Origin: Microbulbifer variabilis
Lineage (GTDB): Bacteria > Pseudomonadota > Gammaproteobacteria > Pseudomonadales > Cellvibrionaceae
Length of the DNA: 64,000 bases
Direction: 5' to 3'
Assembly (NCBI RefSeq): GCF_023716485.1
Contig: NZ_CP092418.1
Location: 2,277,001 to 2,341,000, forward strand
Part shown: positions 1 to 7,780 of the stretch, one piece after another
Layout of the letters: the number at the start of each line of letters is the position of its first letter
Position numbering within the stretch: the stretch's first letter is position 1
Translations under genes and position numbers: made by a program
Notes under the pieces: model-generated
The model's input: only the letters and a program-made list of their open reading frames with translations
What the model was told of the DNA's origin: nothing
The model's database searches: none

Positions 1-340
1 GGGTGATCGTGCGGCTGGTAAGAGAAGCCATTGCGGATTGATGGCCTCCCGGCTGCCGCTTTATGAAAGCGGCAGCCGGGCTAGGCGTAATAATCCCCCG
101 TGCCCTCAGTCAGGGAAATGGGGCAGGGAAGGGGAAACCATGTAGACGATGGACCGGATCAATAAAAAGCTTGGTCACGGGACGCTGTTTCTAGTAGCCG
201 AGGGTATCCAGAAAAAGTGGAAGATGCGGCAGGCGTTTACATCGCCTGCCTATACCACCCGATAGGGGGATTTGCCGAGGGTGGTGACTTGAGTTGTTTA
301 AGAAATACAACTTAGCCTGGTAATTTCAAGCGTTAAGTAA
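1..340. other. Gene-free region with strong RNA-like hairpins
   Basis: I see no credible coding frame here. Three inverted repeats stand out. One is a perfect 15-bp stem with a 3-base loop at 48-80. The second is an 8-bp stem at 228-250 (GGCAGGCG / CGCCTGCC). The third is a 7-bp stem at 254-285 (ACCACCC / GGGTGGT). None is followed by a clear T-run on either strand, so simple terminators are unlikely. The density of stems suggests a structured RNA cut by the window's left edge, but I could not match it to RNase P RNA, tmRNA, 6S RNA, a group II intron or a riboswitch from memory. Confidence 0.4.
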
Positions 341-1249
341 TTAAACTTCAACAGGGGTGTCTATGGGTTTGCTTTCTTGGGAGTGACAATTATTTTCTGG
401 TTTGAAGTATATCCTGGCAGCAGTATCAAAATCCGTACAGTGATGGGTTTTGCGGGCATTAAAACAGTCAATATCAGAAAATCTTCCAAGTTGGATCAAT
501 ACTTTACTAATTAACCGTCTGTGGGTTAAAGGATCTTCGTTAGAAAATCCTATCTTTGCACCATTGTTTATCTCGACCCCATCTTTTACTTGAAAAAATA
601 GCTGGTCTGATAATGCTGAGTAGATATCATAAATTTCTATTACTTTTTCTTGAGTAAAAGGTACCTCAGAATAGGCAATTTTCATTTCGGCACTTTCGAA
701 TTCTTCATCTAAATAGAGCAGGTAAGGTTGGGCGGTATCTTCATTAAGGCCCGCAGGATCAATATTAAAATCGGATTTTTTATTTCTTGGAAAGCAATTC
801 TGATAGAGTGCGCCCGTATCAGAAAATGTAATCTTGAGGTCTGTTTCAAGTTGTGAAAGTAAATCGAAGAATTCCTTTCTGTGGGTAAAATAATTTGAGA
901 AAGAGTTTTGGAGTTCCGCTCTTTTTAGACTCTCGGCAGACTGAGCTGACCTATGGTTTGTCGCTACGAATGCTGTAAGTGGCAGCGCAAGAGCAAGAGC
1001 AGCGATAGGGAATTTATAGATTTCGAAGAGTCGATTTAAGCCGACATAAGATGGATCCAAGGGAAGGTCAAGCCGAGCGGCTATCCATGAAGCGGAGATA
1101 ATCGCCGTGAGCAGGGGAATGAAAAAAACCGTCTTAAACCTGCCTGTCTGCCAAAGAGTGCGCTTCTCAATGGGCCCCTTCGGCGACCACCAGTTTACAA
1201 GCCTTGCCCATGCCGCCTTTAAGTCTAATTCAGCCATACGTCCATCCAT
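341..1249 (-). CDS. Hypothetical membrane protein
   Basis: This 302-residue protein is not recognised. Its N-terminal third carries two hydrophobic segments (about residues 40-58 and 78-95), so it is probably anchored in the inner membrane. A mainly soluble C-terminal part of about 200 residues follows, starting with a charged stretch (NYFTHRKEFFDLL). This two-helix-plus-soluble layout is also seen in proteins annotated as putative phage abortive-infection proteins, but I see no diagnostic motif, so the function is open. A second possible start is the Met at residue 5 (1237). The gene lies just downstream of the 3' end of tRNA-Leu, a frequent integration point for genomic islands, which fits an accessory gene. 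Confidence 0.6.
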   Translation of the reverse strand: MDGRMAELDLKAAWARLVNWWSPKGPIEKRTLWQTGRFKTVFFIPLLTAIISASWIAARLDLPLDPSYVGLNRLFEIYKFPIAALALALPLTAFVATNHRSAQSAESLKRAELQNSFSNYFTHRKEFFDLLSQLETDLKITFSDTGALYQNCFPRNKKSDFNIDPAGLNEDTAQPYLLYLDEEFESAEMKIAYSEVPFTQEKVIEIYDIYSALSDQLFFQVKDGVEINNGAKIGFSNEDPLTHRRLISKVLIQLGRFSDIDCFNARKTHHCTDFDTAARIYFKPENNCHSQESKPIDTPVEV

Positions 1250-1431
1250 TTTTTGACATCGGCAAATTATTAAACTGGGCAGTATTGATGTCTAGTGGCT
1301 AGATTATTTTACGTCTGTGATTACAGAGTTGGGTGAATTTCAAATAAAGTGATCAAGGGGGGAAGCTCAGTAACACTATAAAAAAGATACATGAGGAGAG
1401 GACAATTATTTAAGAATCAATTTTGAGAATG

Positions 1432-1450
1432 GGTGCACCAAATTTGCACC
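1432..1450. repeat. Inverted repeat next to tRNA-Leu 3' end
   Basis: GGTGCA at 1432-1437 and TGCACC at 1445-1450 form a short inverted repeat about 37 bases beyond the 3' end of tRNA-Leu. Its position, between the tRNA and the accessory-looking ORF, is compatible with an integrase arm or core site. That is inference; no integrase gene is visible in the window. Confidence 0.25.
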
Positions 1451-1486
1451 AAAAGGTATCTAACTTGTTGATTCTGAAGGGATGTG

Positions 1487-1573
1487 TGGTGCCCGGGGCC
1501 GGACTTGAACCGGCACGGCCGTGAAGCCGGGAGATTTTAAGTCTCCTGTGTCTACCAATTCCACCACCCGGGC
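1487..1573 (-). tRNA. tRNA-Leu (anticodon UAA)
   Basis: An 87-nt class II tRNA with an encoded CCA end. The acceptor arms pair (GCCCGGG at 1573-1567 with CCCGGGC at 1497-1491), the anticodon loop reads CTTAAAA giving anticodon UAA, and there is a long variable arm as expected for leucine. It lies downstream of tRNA-Cys on the same strand, the order of the last two genes in the enterobacterial gly-cys-leu tRNA operon. No tRNA-Gly is visible upstream here. Confidence 0.97.
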
Positions 1574-1667
1574 AGCTCCTTTGCGAGGTGGGATTTTAGC
1601 ACTTTTGCTCTTCCCTGGATCCTCACGTTCAATGCAGTTCACAGGATTCTGCAATGAAAAGGAAAAA

Positions 1668-1741
1668 TGGAGGCTAGGGTCGGAATCGAACCGGCGTACA
1701 CGGAGTTGCAGTCCGCTGCATGACCACTCTGCCACCTAGCC
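1668..1741 (-). tRNA. tRNA-Cys (anticodon GCA)
   Basis: A 74-nt tRNA with an encoded CCA. The acceptor stem is GGCTAGG / CCTAGCC, the T-arm contains GGTTCGATTCC, and the anticodon loop CTGCAAC gives GCA. It is followed 94 bases later by tRNA-Leu on the same strand, so the two are probably one transcript. Confidence 0.97.
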
Positions 1742-1851
1742 TTTGTTCCACATCTTGTGTGGATGAGAACGCTGCGAATTCTATCTGATAAATCTGAAAA
1801 ATCCTAGCGTTTTCTTATACTTACGTGCCCTTGGCTGCGTAAGTGGGCGCT

Positions 1852-1879
1852 ATTCTATGGACTATCAGAGATTAGTCAA
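1852..1879 (-). promoter_or_regulatory. Sigma-70 promoter of the tRNA-Cys/tRNA-Leu operon
   Basis: On the minus strand a -35 box TTGACT (1879-1874) and a -10 box TAGAAT (1857-1852) are separated by 16 bases and followed by a GC-rich discriminator (AGCGCCC), typical of stable-RNA promoters. Transcription would start near 1845, about 100 bases before tRNA-Cys. Confidence 0.7.
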
Positions 1880-2164
1880 GCGTTGTTTTCAACAAATTGT
1901 AAAACTTGAGGAAAAAAGTCTGGAAAGTTCACGGATGACCTTATGGCAATAGACTTAATAACTTTTAGTGCGGTTGCCAATGAAGCTATTTCCATTTGTT
2001 CTTAATTTATTGGAAGGGTTGCTGGCAATCCATTGAGGGTGTTCGATACTGTCTTTATCTGGCTAACATGTCTCCCCCCAAACGTGTTATGCAATGCCGG
2101 TAGGGCACACCAGGATGGTATTTGCCCGTAGTGTAGCAAGGATGAAATCCTCCAAGTTTCACTC
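1880..2164. other. Intergenic region with no protein gene
   Basis: No credible protein gene is visible. The region lies between the tRNA promoter and the end of the metallopeptidase gene. Because a strong plus-strand terminator follows at 2177-2216, a short plus-strand RNA could be transcribed from here. I find only a weak promoter candidate (TTGAGG near 2034, TATCTG about 17 bases later). Confidence 0.3.
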
Positions 2165-3451
2165 CTAATGGTCTTGGCCCTGACGCTCTCCCCCCCCGTC
2201 GTCAGGGCTTTTTTTTATCTGTTGTTTGATGTCCTTAGAATTTTTCTCGGTGAGGTTTTTTAAGGCCAGTGCTTTTACGGGTCTACCAGCTGCTTGTTCT
2301 GACAGCTTTCGAAAGCGTTCCAAAGTCACTTCGCCACGGGTACTCGCGAGTGCTTTCGCAACCTCATCAATACTGGCTTTACCGTCGCTTGCTTCACGAA
2401 TCTCTTTATCGAGTTCCAGCATAACTCCCGCTGCCCGCGCTGTAACTGGCCCTGAGGAGCGTTTCACCAATAGGGTGGGGGCCTTTTTTCCCCAATTAAT
2501 CAGTTTATCCATTGCCTCTTGGTAGCGGTCATCACTGATGCCACCAGTTCTTCTTAAAATTTCAAGGGAGTAAAATTCTGCAAGGCCCTCCACAATCCAG
2601 TCACTCTGGTCATCTCCATGGATACCTGTTCCAACATGTACTAGCTCGTGGATCATGCTACTGGTGCGGTTTCCACTGATCAAAGGCCGATCGGCATGCA
2701 TAAATAATGAGCGCGTCCCGGATAATCCCCCTCGCCACATAGGGTCATCAGCGGTAACGATCAATAAATGGTCTGGAAATAGAGGGAAAATTTTTTTAAG
2801 TTCTGGCAGATTCCAATTGAGAAATGCAAGAATGTCCTGTCGACGGATGTTTTGCCCCTTAGGGCCGGAAATTCTGGTATCTGTGTTGGCAATCAAATCC
2901 TGGCGGCTGCCGATCTTACCAACAATCATCCATCCCTTTGGTCTGACAAAACGTCGCTTTTTGTCGGATATTTGATAGAGATTTTCTTCGATTTGAGGGT
3001 AGGGCAGAGCGGAAGACCAACCTTCAGGCATCTCTAACTTCAGGCGGGTATCCGTGGCCCGTCCTCGGCTGGTAGCAGAAATTGGCGGAATTAATTTATC
3101 GCTGCGTAGAATTGCCCAGTCTTTGGTAATGCGTGAATCATAACCACCGTTTTTCCTTTGGTTATTGATAACAAAACTATAACGGAGTTTTGCCTCGTTG
3201 CCGGCGGTGTGCCAAATAGCATTTCCTTCCTTTTCTTCCAAAGGCTGCGCGCTCTTCAGGTCCTTATAACGGCCTGAAGCCAGGTTCAGGGTTAGCTTAC
3301 TGGGTACGTCTTCACCGCTCAGAGCTACCTCAACCAAGGCCCTCTTACTCTCAGGGTCGATTTTTGCCGTGTATAAGAGCTCATATGCCCTAGAAACCGG
3401 TGAAAGGATAAGAACAAACAAAGACAAAGAGAGAAGTTGTTTACGCATCAT
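2165..3451 (-). CDS. Secreted gluzincin-type zinc metallopeptidase
   Basis: The reading frame is open from 3538, but the Met at 3451 is the better start because it is followed at once by a clear signal peptide (MMRKQLLSLSLFVLILS, cleavage near SRA). The mature protein therefore acts in the periplasm or outside the cell. The C-terminal half carries HELVH followed about 20 residues later by WIVEGLAEFYS, the HExxH plus Glu arrangement of gluzincin peptidases (M1/M61-like). The two His and the downstream Glu would bind zinc. The N-terminal half looks like a beta-rich domain, as in M61-type enzymes. The 3' end of the gene overlaps a C8 run and a terminator pointing the other way, so the last residues may be uncertain. 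Substrate unknown. Confidence 0.75.
   Translation of the reverse strand: MMRKQLLSLSLFVLILSPVSRAYELLYTAKIDPESKRALVEVALSGEDVPSKLTLNLASGRYKDLKSAQPLEEKEGNAIWHTAGNEAKLRYSFVINNQRKNGGYDSRITKDWAILRSDKLIPPISATSRGRATDTRLKLEMPEGWSSALPYPQIEENLYQISDKKRRFVRPKGWMIVGKIGSRQDLIANTDTRISGPKGQNIRRQDILAFLNWNLPELKKIFPLFPDHLLIVTADDPMWRGGLSGTRSLFMHADRPLISGNRTSSMIHELVHVGTGIHGDDQSDWIVEGLAEFYSLEILRRTGGISDDRYQEAMDKLINWGKKAPTLLVKRSSGPVTARAAGVMLELDKEIREASDGKASIDEVAKALASTRGEVTLERFRKLSEQAAGRPVKALALKNLTEKNSKDIKQQIKKSPDDGGGERQGQDH
2177..2216 (+). terminator. Strong intrinsic terminator facing the plus strand
   Basis: A 9-bp stem (GCCCTGACG at 2177-2185, CGTCAGGGC at 2200-2208) is followed by eight T residues on the plus strand. 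It overlaps the 3' end of the minus-strand metallopeptidase gene. No plus-strand gene upstream explains it. Confidence 0.7.
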
Positions 3452-3615
3452 TATCTGGCAGAAAATCCAACAAGTTCCAATTTGGACAATGAGCAAGCCT
3501 ACAGGTGCCGAGATGTCGCCATCAAGCAAATGAGTCACGGCACCTGGGTTTAATCATTCGTTCCGGTGCGTCTGGTTAGTGCATGTAGAAGCAAATTTGA
3601 CTATTAAGTCGGATT

Positions 3616-3640
3616 AAAGAATACACTTATAAAGACGTTA
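3616..3640. repeat. Direct repeat, left copy (25 bp)
   Basis: The first 19 bases, AAAGAATACACTTATAAAG (3616-3634), are identical to 7756-7774. The next six bases differ by one (ACGTTA here, CCGTTA there). The two copies lie 4.1 kb apart in the same orientation and frame the protease/repeat-protein cassette. Confidence 0.75.
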
Positions 3641-3807
3641 TCAATGTAAGTGGTATATTTTAAGTACAACCCAATATGTCACTAGAGGTTGTGTTATGTA
3701 GAAAAGCGCCGCCGAAAAATGTTGATAGGGGAAAGGGTGGTTGATTTTTATTCAAGCTGTGTGTAGGGAAAATGGCCCATGCGCAAGCATTGAGGAATGA
3801 CGTAGGT

Positions 3808-3837
3808 ACAGAGGCCACAGGTTCCCGTGGCCTCTGT
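3808..3837 (-). terminator. Hairpin after the subtilisin-like gene
   Basis: An 11-bp perfect stem (ACAGAGGCCAC / GTGGCCTCTGT) with an 8-base loop lies directly downstream of the protease stop codon. It lacks a T-run, so it may stabilise the 3' end or act as a weak terminator. Confidence 0.5.
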
Positions 3838-3845
3838 GGATGTTT

Positions 3846-5750
3846 CTACCAATAACGAATGGAGCGTGGATCCATAAAGGGCATTCCATAGGCAAAGGCG
3901 AAGCCGTCTGGGAAAGTACCCATCACTGGTTGTTGGGGGGGCATTCCGCTAACCTCTGCCCCGTAATAGGCCGGGACAAACTGATGGCCGGACCAGTTTG
4001 CTCCAGCCCCCGCATACCCTTGCATTGGCGGCACGCTATATCCGGTATAAGGAGAAGTATGTGGGCTTGTGGGCTGGGCGGCAGATACACCAATACCTTC
4101 GGTTTTTGCCATTTCTTTGGCTGACTCGAATAGAGAATCAATACCAAATAGCCTGGGAACACCGGCTCCTACTCTATCTGCCCCAAGATTCATTGGTGAT
4201 GTTAGTGTTCGGATCAGTTGGAAGAGGCCGGTTGTACGCGAAATATCACGCTGTCTGAAAGTGGTTTTAAATAATGGGTGGTGGGCAAGTAGCAGGGCAG
4301 CCAGACCAGTGATATGAGGTGCTGCCATGGACGTGCCTGACTGTACATCAAATCCTTTATCTGGTACCGATGACACAATACCCACTCCCGGAGCCGCTAC
4401 TGATACTTCTGGTCCATGGCAACTAAAGGCGGGTAAGAAAACACCATCTGCAGTAACGGTTGATGGAATAACGGTTTGAGCATCCCAGGAGTCTCTTGGA
4501 AATTCATTGAGCATTCCTATCGCCCCTACAGCCATAACATTGGGGGATCTTGCAGGATACTGAACAGGGCCGCCAGAATTGCCAGCGGCAACAATGCAGG
4601 CGATACCATGTTGCACAGCATCTTCAATTTGCTGTTCAACGGCTTCTGATGAATCTGTGCTCCCCAGGCTCATATTGATCACATCAATACCTATTTCAAT
4701 GCAGTGAGCGATTGCATCAATCAGGCTACTAAATTGGCCGCCAGGGAAGACTTTAAATACATAAATTTCGGCTTCTGGTGCAAAGCCACGTATAGCATCA
4801 GTCCCAGAGGGTTGGCCGGCAATGATACCTGCGCAATGGGTTCCATGTCCGACAATGTCTTCTGCCCAGCTTTTGCTGTCGTAATTATTAGTGACATCAA
4901 TGCCATTTTTTAGATGCGAGAGTATTGGATGTTGGTTATCGGCCCCCGAGTCAATGATGGCGATCTTAATACCTTTACCGGTATATTCATCGGGAAGTTG
5001 ATCTAAGCCCATGTACTTTTGCCCCCAGCCATAGGGAGCGTTATTTGGAAAGCTGGGGATTGCCTCGCTTAGTGAGTGCAATTTGACCAGATTTACTCCT
5101 GTCAGAGAAAGTGAGGGGCAACGAATATATTTATTCCAGAAATCTTTAGAGGGGCGGATAAGAAGGGATTTGATCTGGGCCCCGCCACTCTGGGCGAAAA
5201 TATTGATCGCCACTTCCCCTTTGTTGTTGGTTACGCCCTCTTGTGGGAAGCCCGCACTTTCTACAATTACTTGAGCATCCCGAATCGGTTCACCCTTTGA
5301 GCCGACCACTCGGAGCCGGACTTGTTGGGCCTTAGCATGATATTCACGCAAGAGACCGGGCTGCTGGGCAAAAATTGCAGTAAAACTTGGTGCAAAATTA
5401 GCTTGCCCATAAGAAAGTAATGAATCCAGTTCAACGGCAATATTGGGAGGGGCCGTTTGGTAGAGAGTAGCGGCAGCATCAACATCCATACGCACTTTGT
5501 AGATGTTTGTTGCTTCATCTGCAGTTGAAAGTGTTTTTAGCTTTCTACCTGGCCTAATTTCGCGAAGCACTTCACAACCGGGCTGCCTGGCAATAGTTGA
5601 AATTATATTGTGCATTGAGCCAGCGTTTAATAGCTGGACTCCCATAGACTTGGCCACTTGGCTCCGGCGGGGAGAAATAAGTAACTCGACCTTCTCTGCA
5701 ACCTCGACCGAAGGTTCTCCTGCGGCCTTTTCTTGTCGGGATTCAGTCAT
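3846..5750 (-). CDS. Subtilisin-like serine protease (S8 family)
   Basis: The 634-residue protein has the full S8 catalytic triad: Asp267 in IIDSG, His302 in GHGTHCAG and Ser474 in GTSMAAPH, with the oxyanion Asn in AAGNSGG. Residues 1-135 are an unfamiliar N-terminal region and about 140-190 resemble a carboxypeptidase-regulatory-like beta domain (VGSKGEPIRDAQVIVESAG). The last 70 residues are a low-complexity tail rich in Tyr, Pro, Gly and Gln. No signal peptide is visible, which is unusual for a subtilase and suggests a cytoplasmic role or non-classical export. The start has a good ribosome site (AAGGA). Upstream on the same strand are a 77-residue propeptide-like protein and a Gln/Pro-rich repeat protein, which may be its inhibitor or chaperone and its substrate (inference). 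Confidence 0.9.
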   Translation of the reverse strand: MTESRQEKAAGEPSVEVAEKVELLISPRRSQVAKSMGVQLLNAGSMHNIISTIARQPGCEVLREIRPGRKLKTLSTADEATNIYKVRMDVDAAATLYQTAPPNIAVELDSLLSYGQANFAPSFTAIFAQQPGLLREYHAKAQQVRLRVVGSKGEPIRDAQVIVESAGFPQEGVTNNKGEVAINIFAQSGGAQIKSLLIRPSKDFWNKYIRCPSLSLTGVNLVKLHSLSEAIPSFPNNAPYGWGQKYMGLDQLPDEYTGKGIKIAIIDSGADNQHPILSHLKNGIDVTNNYDSKSWAEDIVGHGTHCAGIIAGQPSGTDAIRGFAPEAEIYVFKVFPGGQFSSLIDAIAHCIEIGIDVINMSLGSTDSSEAVEQQIEDAVQHGIACIVAAGNSGGPVQYPARSPNVMAVGAIGMLNEFPRDSWDAQTVIPSTVTADGVFLPAFSCHGPEVSVAAPGVGIVSSVPDKGFDVQSGTSMAAPHITGLAALLLAHHPLFKTTFRQRDISRTTGLFQLIRTLTSPMNLGADRVGAGVPRLFGIDSLFESAKEMAKTEGIGVSAAQPTSPHTSPYTGYSVPPMQGYAGAGANWSGHQFVPAYYGAEVSGMPPQQPVMGTFPDGFAFAYGMPFMDPRSIRYW

Positions 5751-5836
5751 GTTTGTGTTCCTTCGCTTTCAGTGCGGTGCTGACTTTTAGCGTGTACTTA
5801 ACGTCCGAAAGTAATGAATCGAGAGGGTATTCAATA

Positions 5837-6070
5837 TTAGCCGATTGGCTGAATAGGGCTGTCTGGATCTATGATCACTTTCCCGCCTAATTTCCTTCTT
5901 AAGTTTTCAACTGCATCTGGTGTAGCTCGTAGTGTGACATTGCTTTTGCGCAAGACGACTTCTTTCACATCTGGGCAGTTTTTTGCCTCGCGTGCCAGCT
6001 CCTCCAATTCTATGGCGGTAGCTAATACCTTGCGGTTAGGGACAGCCACATACTGCTCAAATTTTTTCAT
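5837..6070 (-). CDS. Small protein resembling an I9-type propeptide/inhibitor
   Basis: A 77-residue soluble protein with no signal peptide. The predicted pattern is strand (FEQYVAVPN), helix (ATAIELEELAREAKNC), strand (VKEVVLRKSNVTLRA), helix (PDAVENLRRKLG), strand (KVIIDP), which resembles the ferredoxin-like fold of subtilisin propeptides and I9 inhibitors. It sits 86 bases upstream of the S8 protease gene on the same strand, so a free-standing intramolecular-chaperone or inhibitor role is attractive. This is inferred from pattern and position only. Confidence 0.6.
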   Translation of the reverse strand: MKKFEQYVAVPNRKVLATAIELEELAREAKNCPDVKEVVLRKSNVTLRATPDAVENLRRKLGGKVIIDPDSPIQPIG

Positions 6071-6117
6071 TATTTTTCTCTGATAACGATCAACTTAAAG
6101 AATGCCGGGGCAAGTTA

Positions 6118-6148
6118 TATAAAACTGGTGGCGGAAAATCCGCCACCA
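6118..6148 (-). terminator. Intrinsic terminator after the repeat-protein gene
   Basis: A 10-bp perfect stem (TGGTGGCGGA / TCCGCCACCA) with a 3-base loop is followed on the minus strand by GTTTTATATAA. It separates the repeat-protein gene from the 77-residue gene and protease gene. It could let the repeat protein be made in excess, with read-through feeding the downstream genes. Confidence 0.7.
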
Positions 6149-6163
6149 AGAATCAGTGTTTGA

Positions 6164-6985
6164 TTAGTGTAAATAGGATTGCTGCTGTAGGGGTGAGTTA
6201 GGCTGCTGCATGGCCTGGAATGGGTATGCCTGGCCGATACCACTTAAATTTTGCAATCCTTGATATGGAGTCTGTGGTATTACCTGAAATGGCAATGTAT
6301 GGCCGATACCCGTCATTGGGTTCATCATTTGAGCAGGGAGGGTCCCCAGCTGCTCTTGAATCTGGGGAACAGGGGTAAACTGATTTAAATAGGGCTGTGT
6401 CGTTAATTGTGGAACGAACTGAGGCATGGCCTGAAATGGCAGTAGCTGACCTAGTCGCGCAACATTGTTGAGAAGTTGGCCCTGTGGGCCACCAATGTAG
6501 TTGCCAATTACCGGCGCAGCGCGGTTTATCAGTTCTCCTAGGAAACCCTGGGGCGTATATTGTGGCGCAGCCTGGAAAGGCAGCAACTGACTGAGGTTAT
6601 TCACAGCATTCACAAATTGGTTTTGGGGTGCACCCAAATAGCCCCCAAATTGTTGCGCTGCCCGGTTGATTAATTCTCCAATATATCCCTGAGGAATGAA
6701 TGGCTGGGTAAGTTGAGGCTGAATTTGTGGTAATGCTTGGAAGGGAAGCAATTGACCAAGACCGCCGAGGGAATTGATCAGCTGGCCTTGAGGTCCACCA
6801 ACAATACCGCCAATTAATGGCGCCGCCCGACTCACCAAATCACCCAGGAAACCTTGGGGGCTCAGTTGTGGTACAGCATGATGAGGGAATATATTGGTGA
6901 ATCCTGCGACTGTGTTGATTGGAGGAATAGCGTAGTTAAGTGGCTGTCCAAAAGTCCCTTGAGCGTATGCATATGGCTGGTACAT
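6164..6985 (-). CDS. Gln/Pro-rich protein with three 45-residue repeats
   Basis: This 273-residue protein belongs to no family I recognise. It has three repeat units of exactly 45 residues at about 43-87, 98-142 and 145-189. Each starts PQGFLG or PQGYIG, continues with an amphipathic stretch (LINRAAP type), a Gly-rich PQGQ segment, and ends LPFQAxPQ. Two half units with PFQ endings lie near 215-255. Charged residues are few; Gln, Pro, Gly, Leu and Phe dominate. There is no signal peptide. The start has a strong ribosome site (AAGGAG, 7 bases before ATG). The protease downstream ends in a similar Pro/Gln/Tyr-rich tail. A structural, self-assembling or pro-peptide-precursor role is possible but unproven. 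Confidence 0.75.
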   Translation of the reverse strand: MYQPYAYAQGTFGQPLNYAIPPINTVAGFTNIFPHHAVPQLSPQGFLGDLVSRAAPLIGGIVGGPQGQLINSLGGLGQLLPFQALPQIQPQLTQPFIPQGYIGELINRAAQQFGGYLGAPQNQFVNAVNNLSQLLPFQAAPQYTPQGFLGELINRAAPVIGNYIGGPQGQLLNNVARLGQLLPFQAMPQFVPQLTTQPYLNQFTPVPQIQEQLGTLPAQMMNPMTGIGHTLPFQVIPQTPYQGLQNLSGIGQAYPFQAMQQPNSPLQQQSYLH

Positions 6986-7008
6986 GAACGTACTCCTTGA
7001 GTAGGCCT

Positions 7009-7299
7009 TTATCGATATAAAAATCTATCGTCCAGGTATTTCATGGTTTCTGGGTTGAGAGTATTGAGACTTGATAAAGCCCCATTAACAATTTGACCAG
7101 CTAGAAGTAAATCAGGTGCCAATAATAGAGGGAATGCTTTAAGTGTCGAGTATCCAGCTGGCTGAGCAGAGTATAGAGAAGCTTTCGCAGTGTGCTGGAA
7201 AAGTTTAAGAATTTTTGTGGCTAAAATCGATTGAATATAAAGGCATGAAAAATGTTTGTACCTTTTTAAAAATGTAACGATTTTTAGCCGATAATTCAC
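7009..7299 (-). CDS. Small hypothetical protein
   Basis: A 96-codon frame with a GTG start, ending 23 bases before the repeat-protein gene on the same strand. The first 35 residues are basic and hydrophobic; the middle has a hydrophobic Leu/Ala segment (AFPLLLAPDLLLAGQIV); the end is ordinary (PETMKYLDDRFLYR). The ribosome site is weak, and the first part could be non-coding with a later start. Not recognised. Its position makes it a possible first gene of the protease cassette. Confidence 0.35.
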   Translation of the reverse strand: MNYRLKIVTFLKRYKHFSCLYIQSILATKILKLFQHTAKASLYSAQPAGYSTLKAFPLLLAPDLLLAGQIVNGALSSLNTLNPETMKYLDDRFLYR

Positions 7300-7537
7300 T
7301 CAATTTTCTATAAGATGGCAAGCCGTGTTGGTTCTAAACTTATACATTATATTGTTCGGAGGAGGCGATGTATTCATCCCCGCTCAAAAGTTTCAGGGTG
7401 TGACTTCAAATAGGCAGTCTTATTTAAATTCCTCCTAAATAATAATCATAAAGCATTTCTTCTTTTCTGAGTTGCTTTATGTGTAAGCTTAAAATTCTTC
7501 TCTATGGAATCAATGAGGGGTAGGGCGGAGGGCTTTT

Positions 7538-7741
7538 TTATTCTGCATGTTTCACATGGATCTTTATCAATCTATTGGCTTCGCCGGGTTTAATAGCAAT
7601 AGGTAGTACTGAATGAAACTCTATGTGTGCTGTGAAAAATCTTGGTGCAGTTAAAAAGGCGTAGTATCCAGGATCAAGGTAGAGGTCACCTGGTATCAGG
7701 CTACGAATAATGTGATGGACACCCATTAACTTGGAAGGCAC
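7538..7741 (-). CDS. Small hypothetical protein
   Basis: A 67-codon frame with a protein-like composition (LIPGDLYLDPGYYAFL, then alternating strands ending KPGEANRLIKIHV), suggesting a small beta-sheet domain. No signal peptide and no recognised family. It may be a fragment of a larger gene. Its start lies just inside the right-hand 25-bp direct repeat, so it belongs physically to the protease cassette. Confidence 0.35.
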   Translation of the reverse strand: MPSKLMGVHHIIRSLIPGDLYLDPGYYAFLTAPRFFTAHIEFHSVLPIAIKPGEANRLIKIHVKHAE

Positions 7742-7755
7742 TTAAATAGCGATTG

Positions 7756-7780
7756 AAAGAATACACTTATAAAGCCGTTA
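7756..7780. repeat. Direct repeat, right copy (25 bp)
   Basis: Matches 3616-3640 in 24 of 25 positions. A preceding GATT is also shared, with one extra G between it and the repeat. It marks the right edge of the protease/repeat-protein cassette. Confidence 0.75.

Noticed and set aside
1..300. RNase P RNA, tmRNA, 6S RNA or group II intron in the left-end structured region
   Set aside because: None of the conserved core sequences of these RNAs could be found on either strand.
7358..7403. Strong ribosome-site sequence (GGAGGAGG) before an 11-codon ORF on the plus strand
   Set aside because: The peptide is too short, ends at once and nothing downstream would be regulated by it; possibly a relic.
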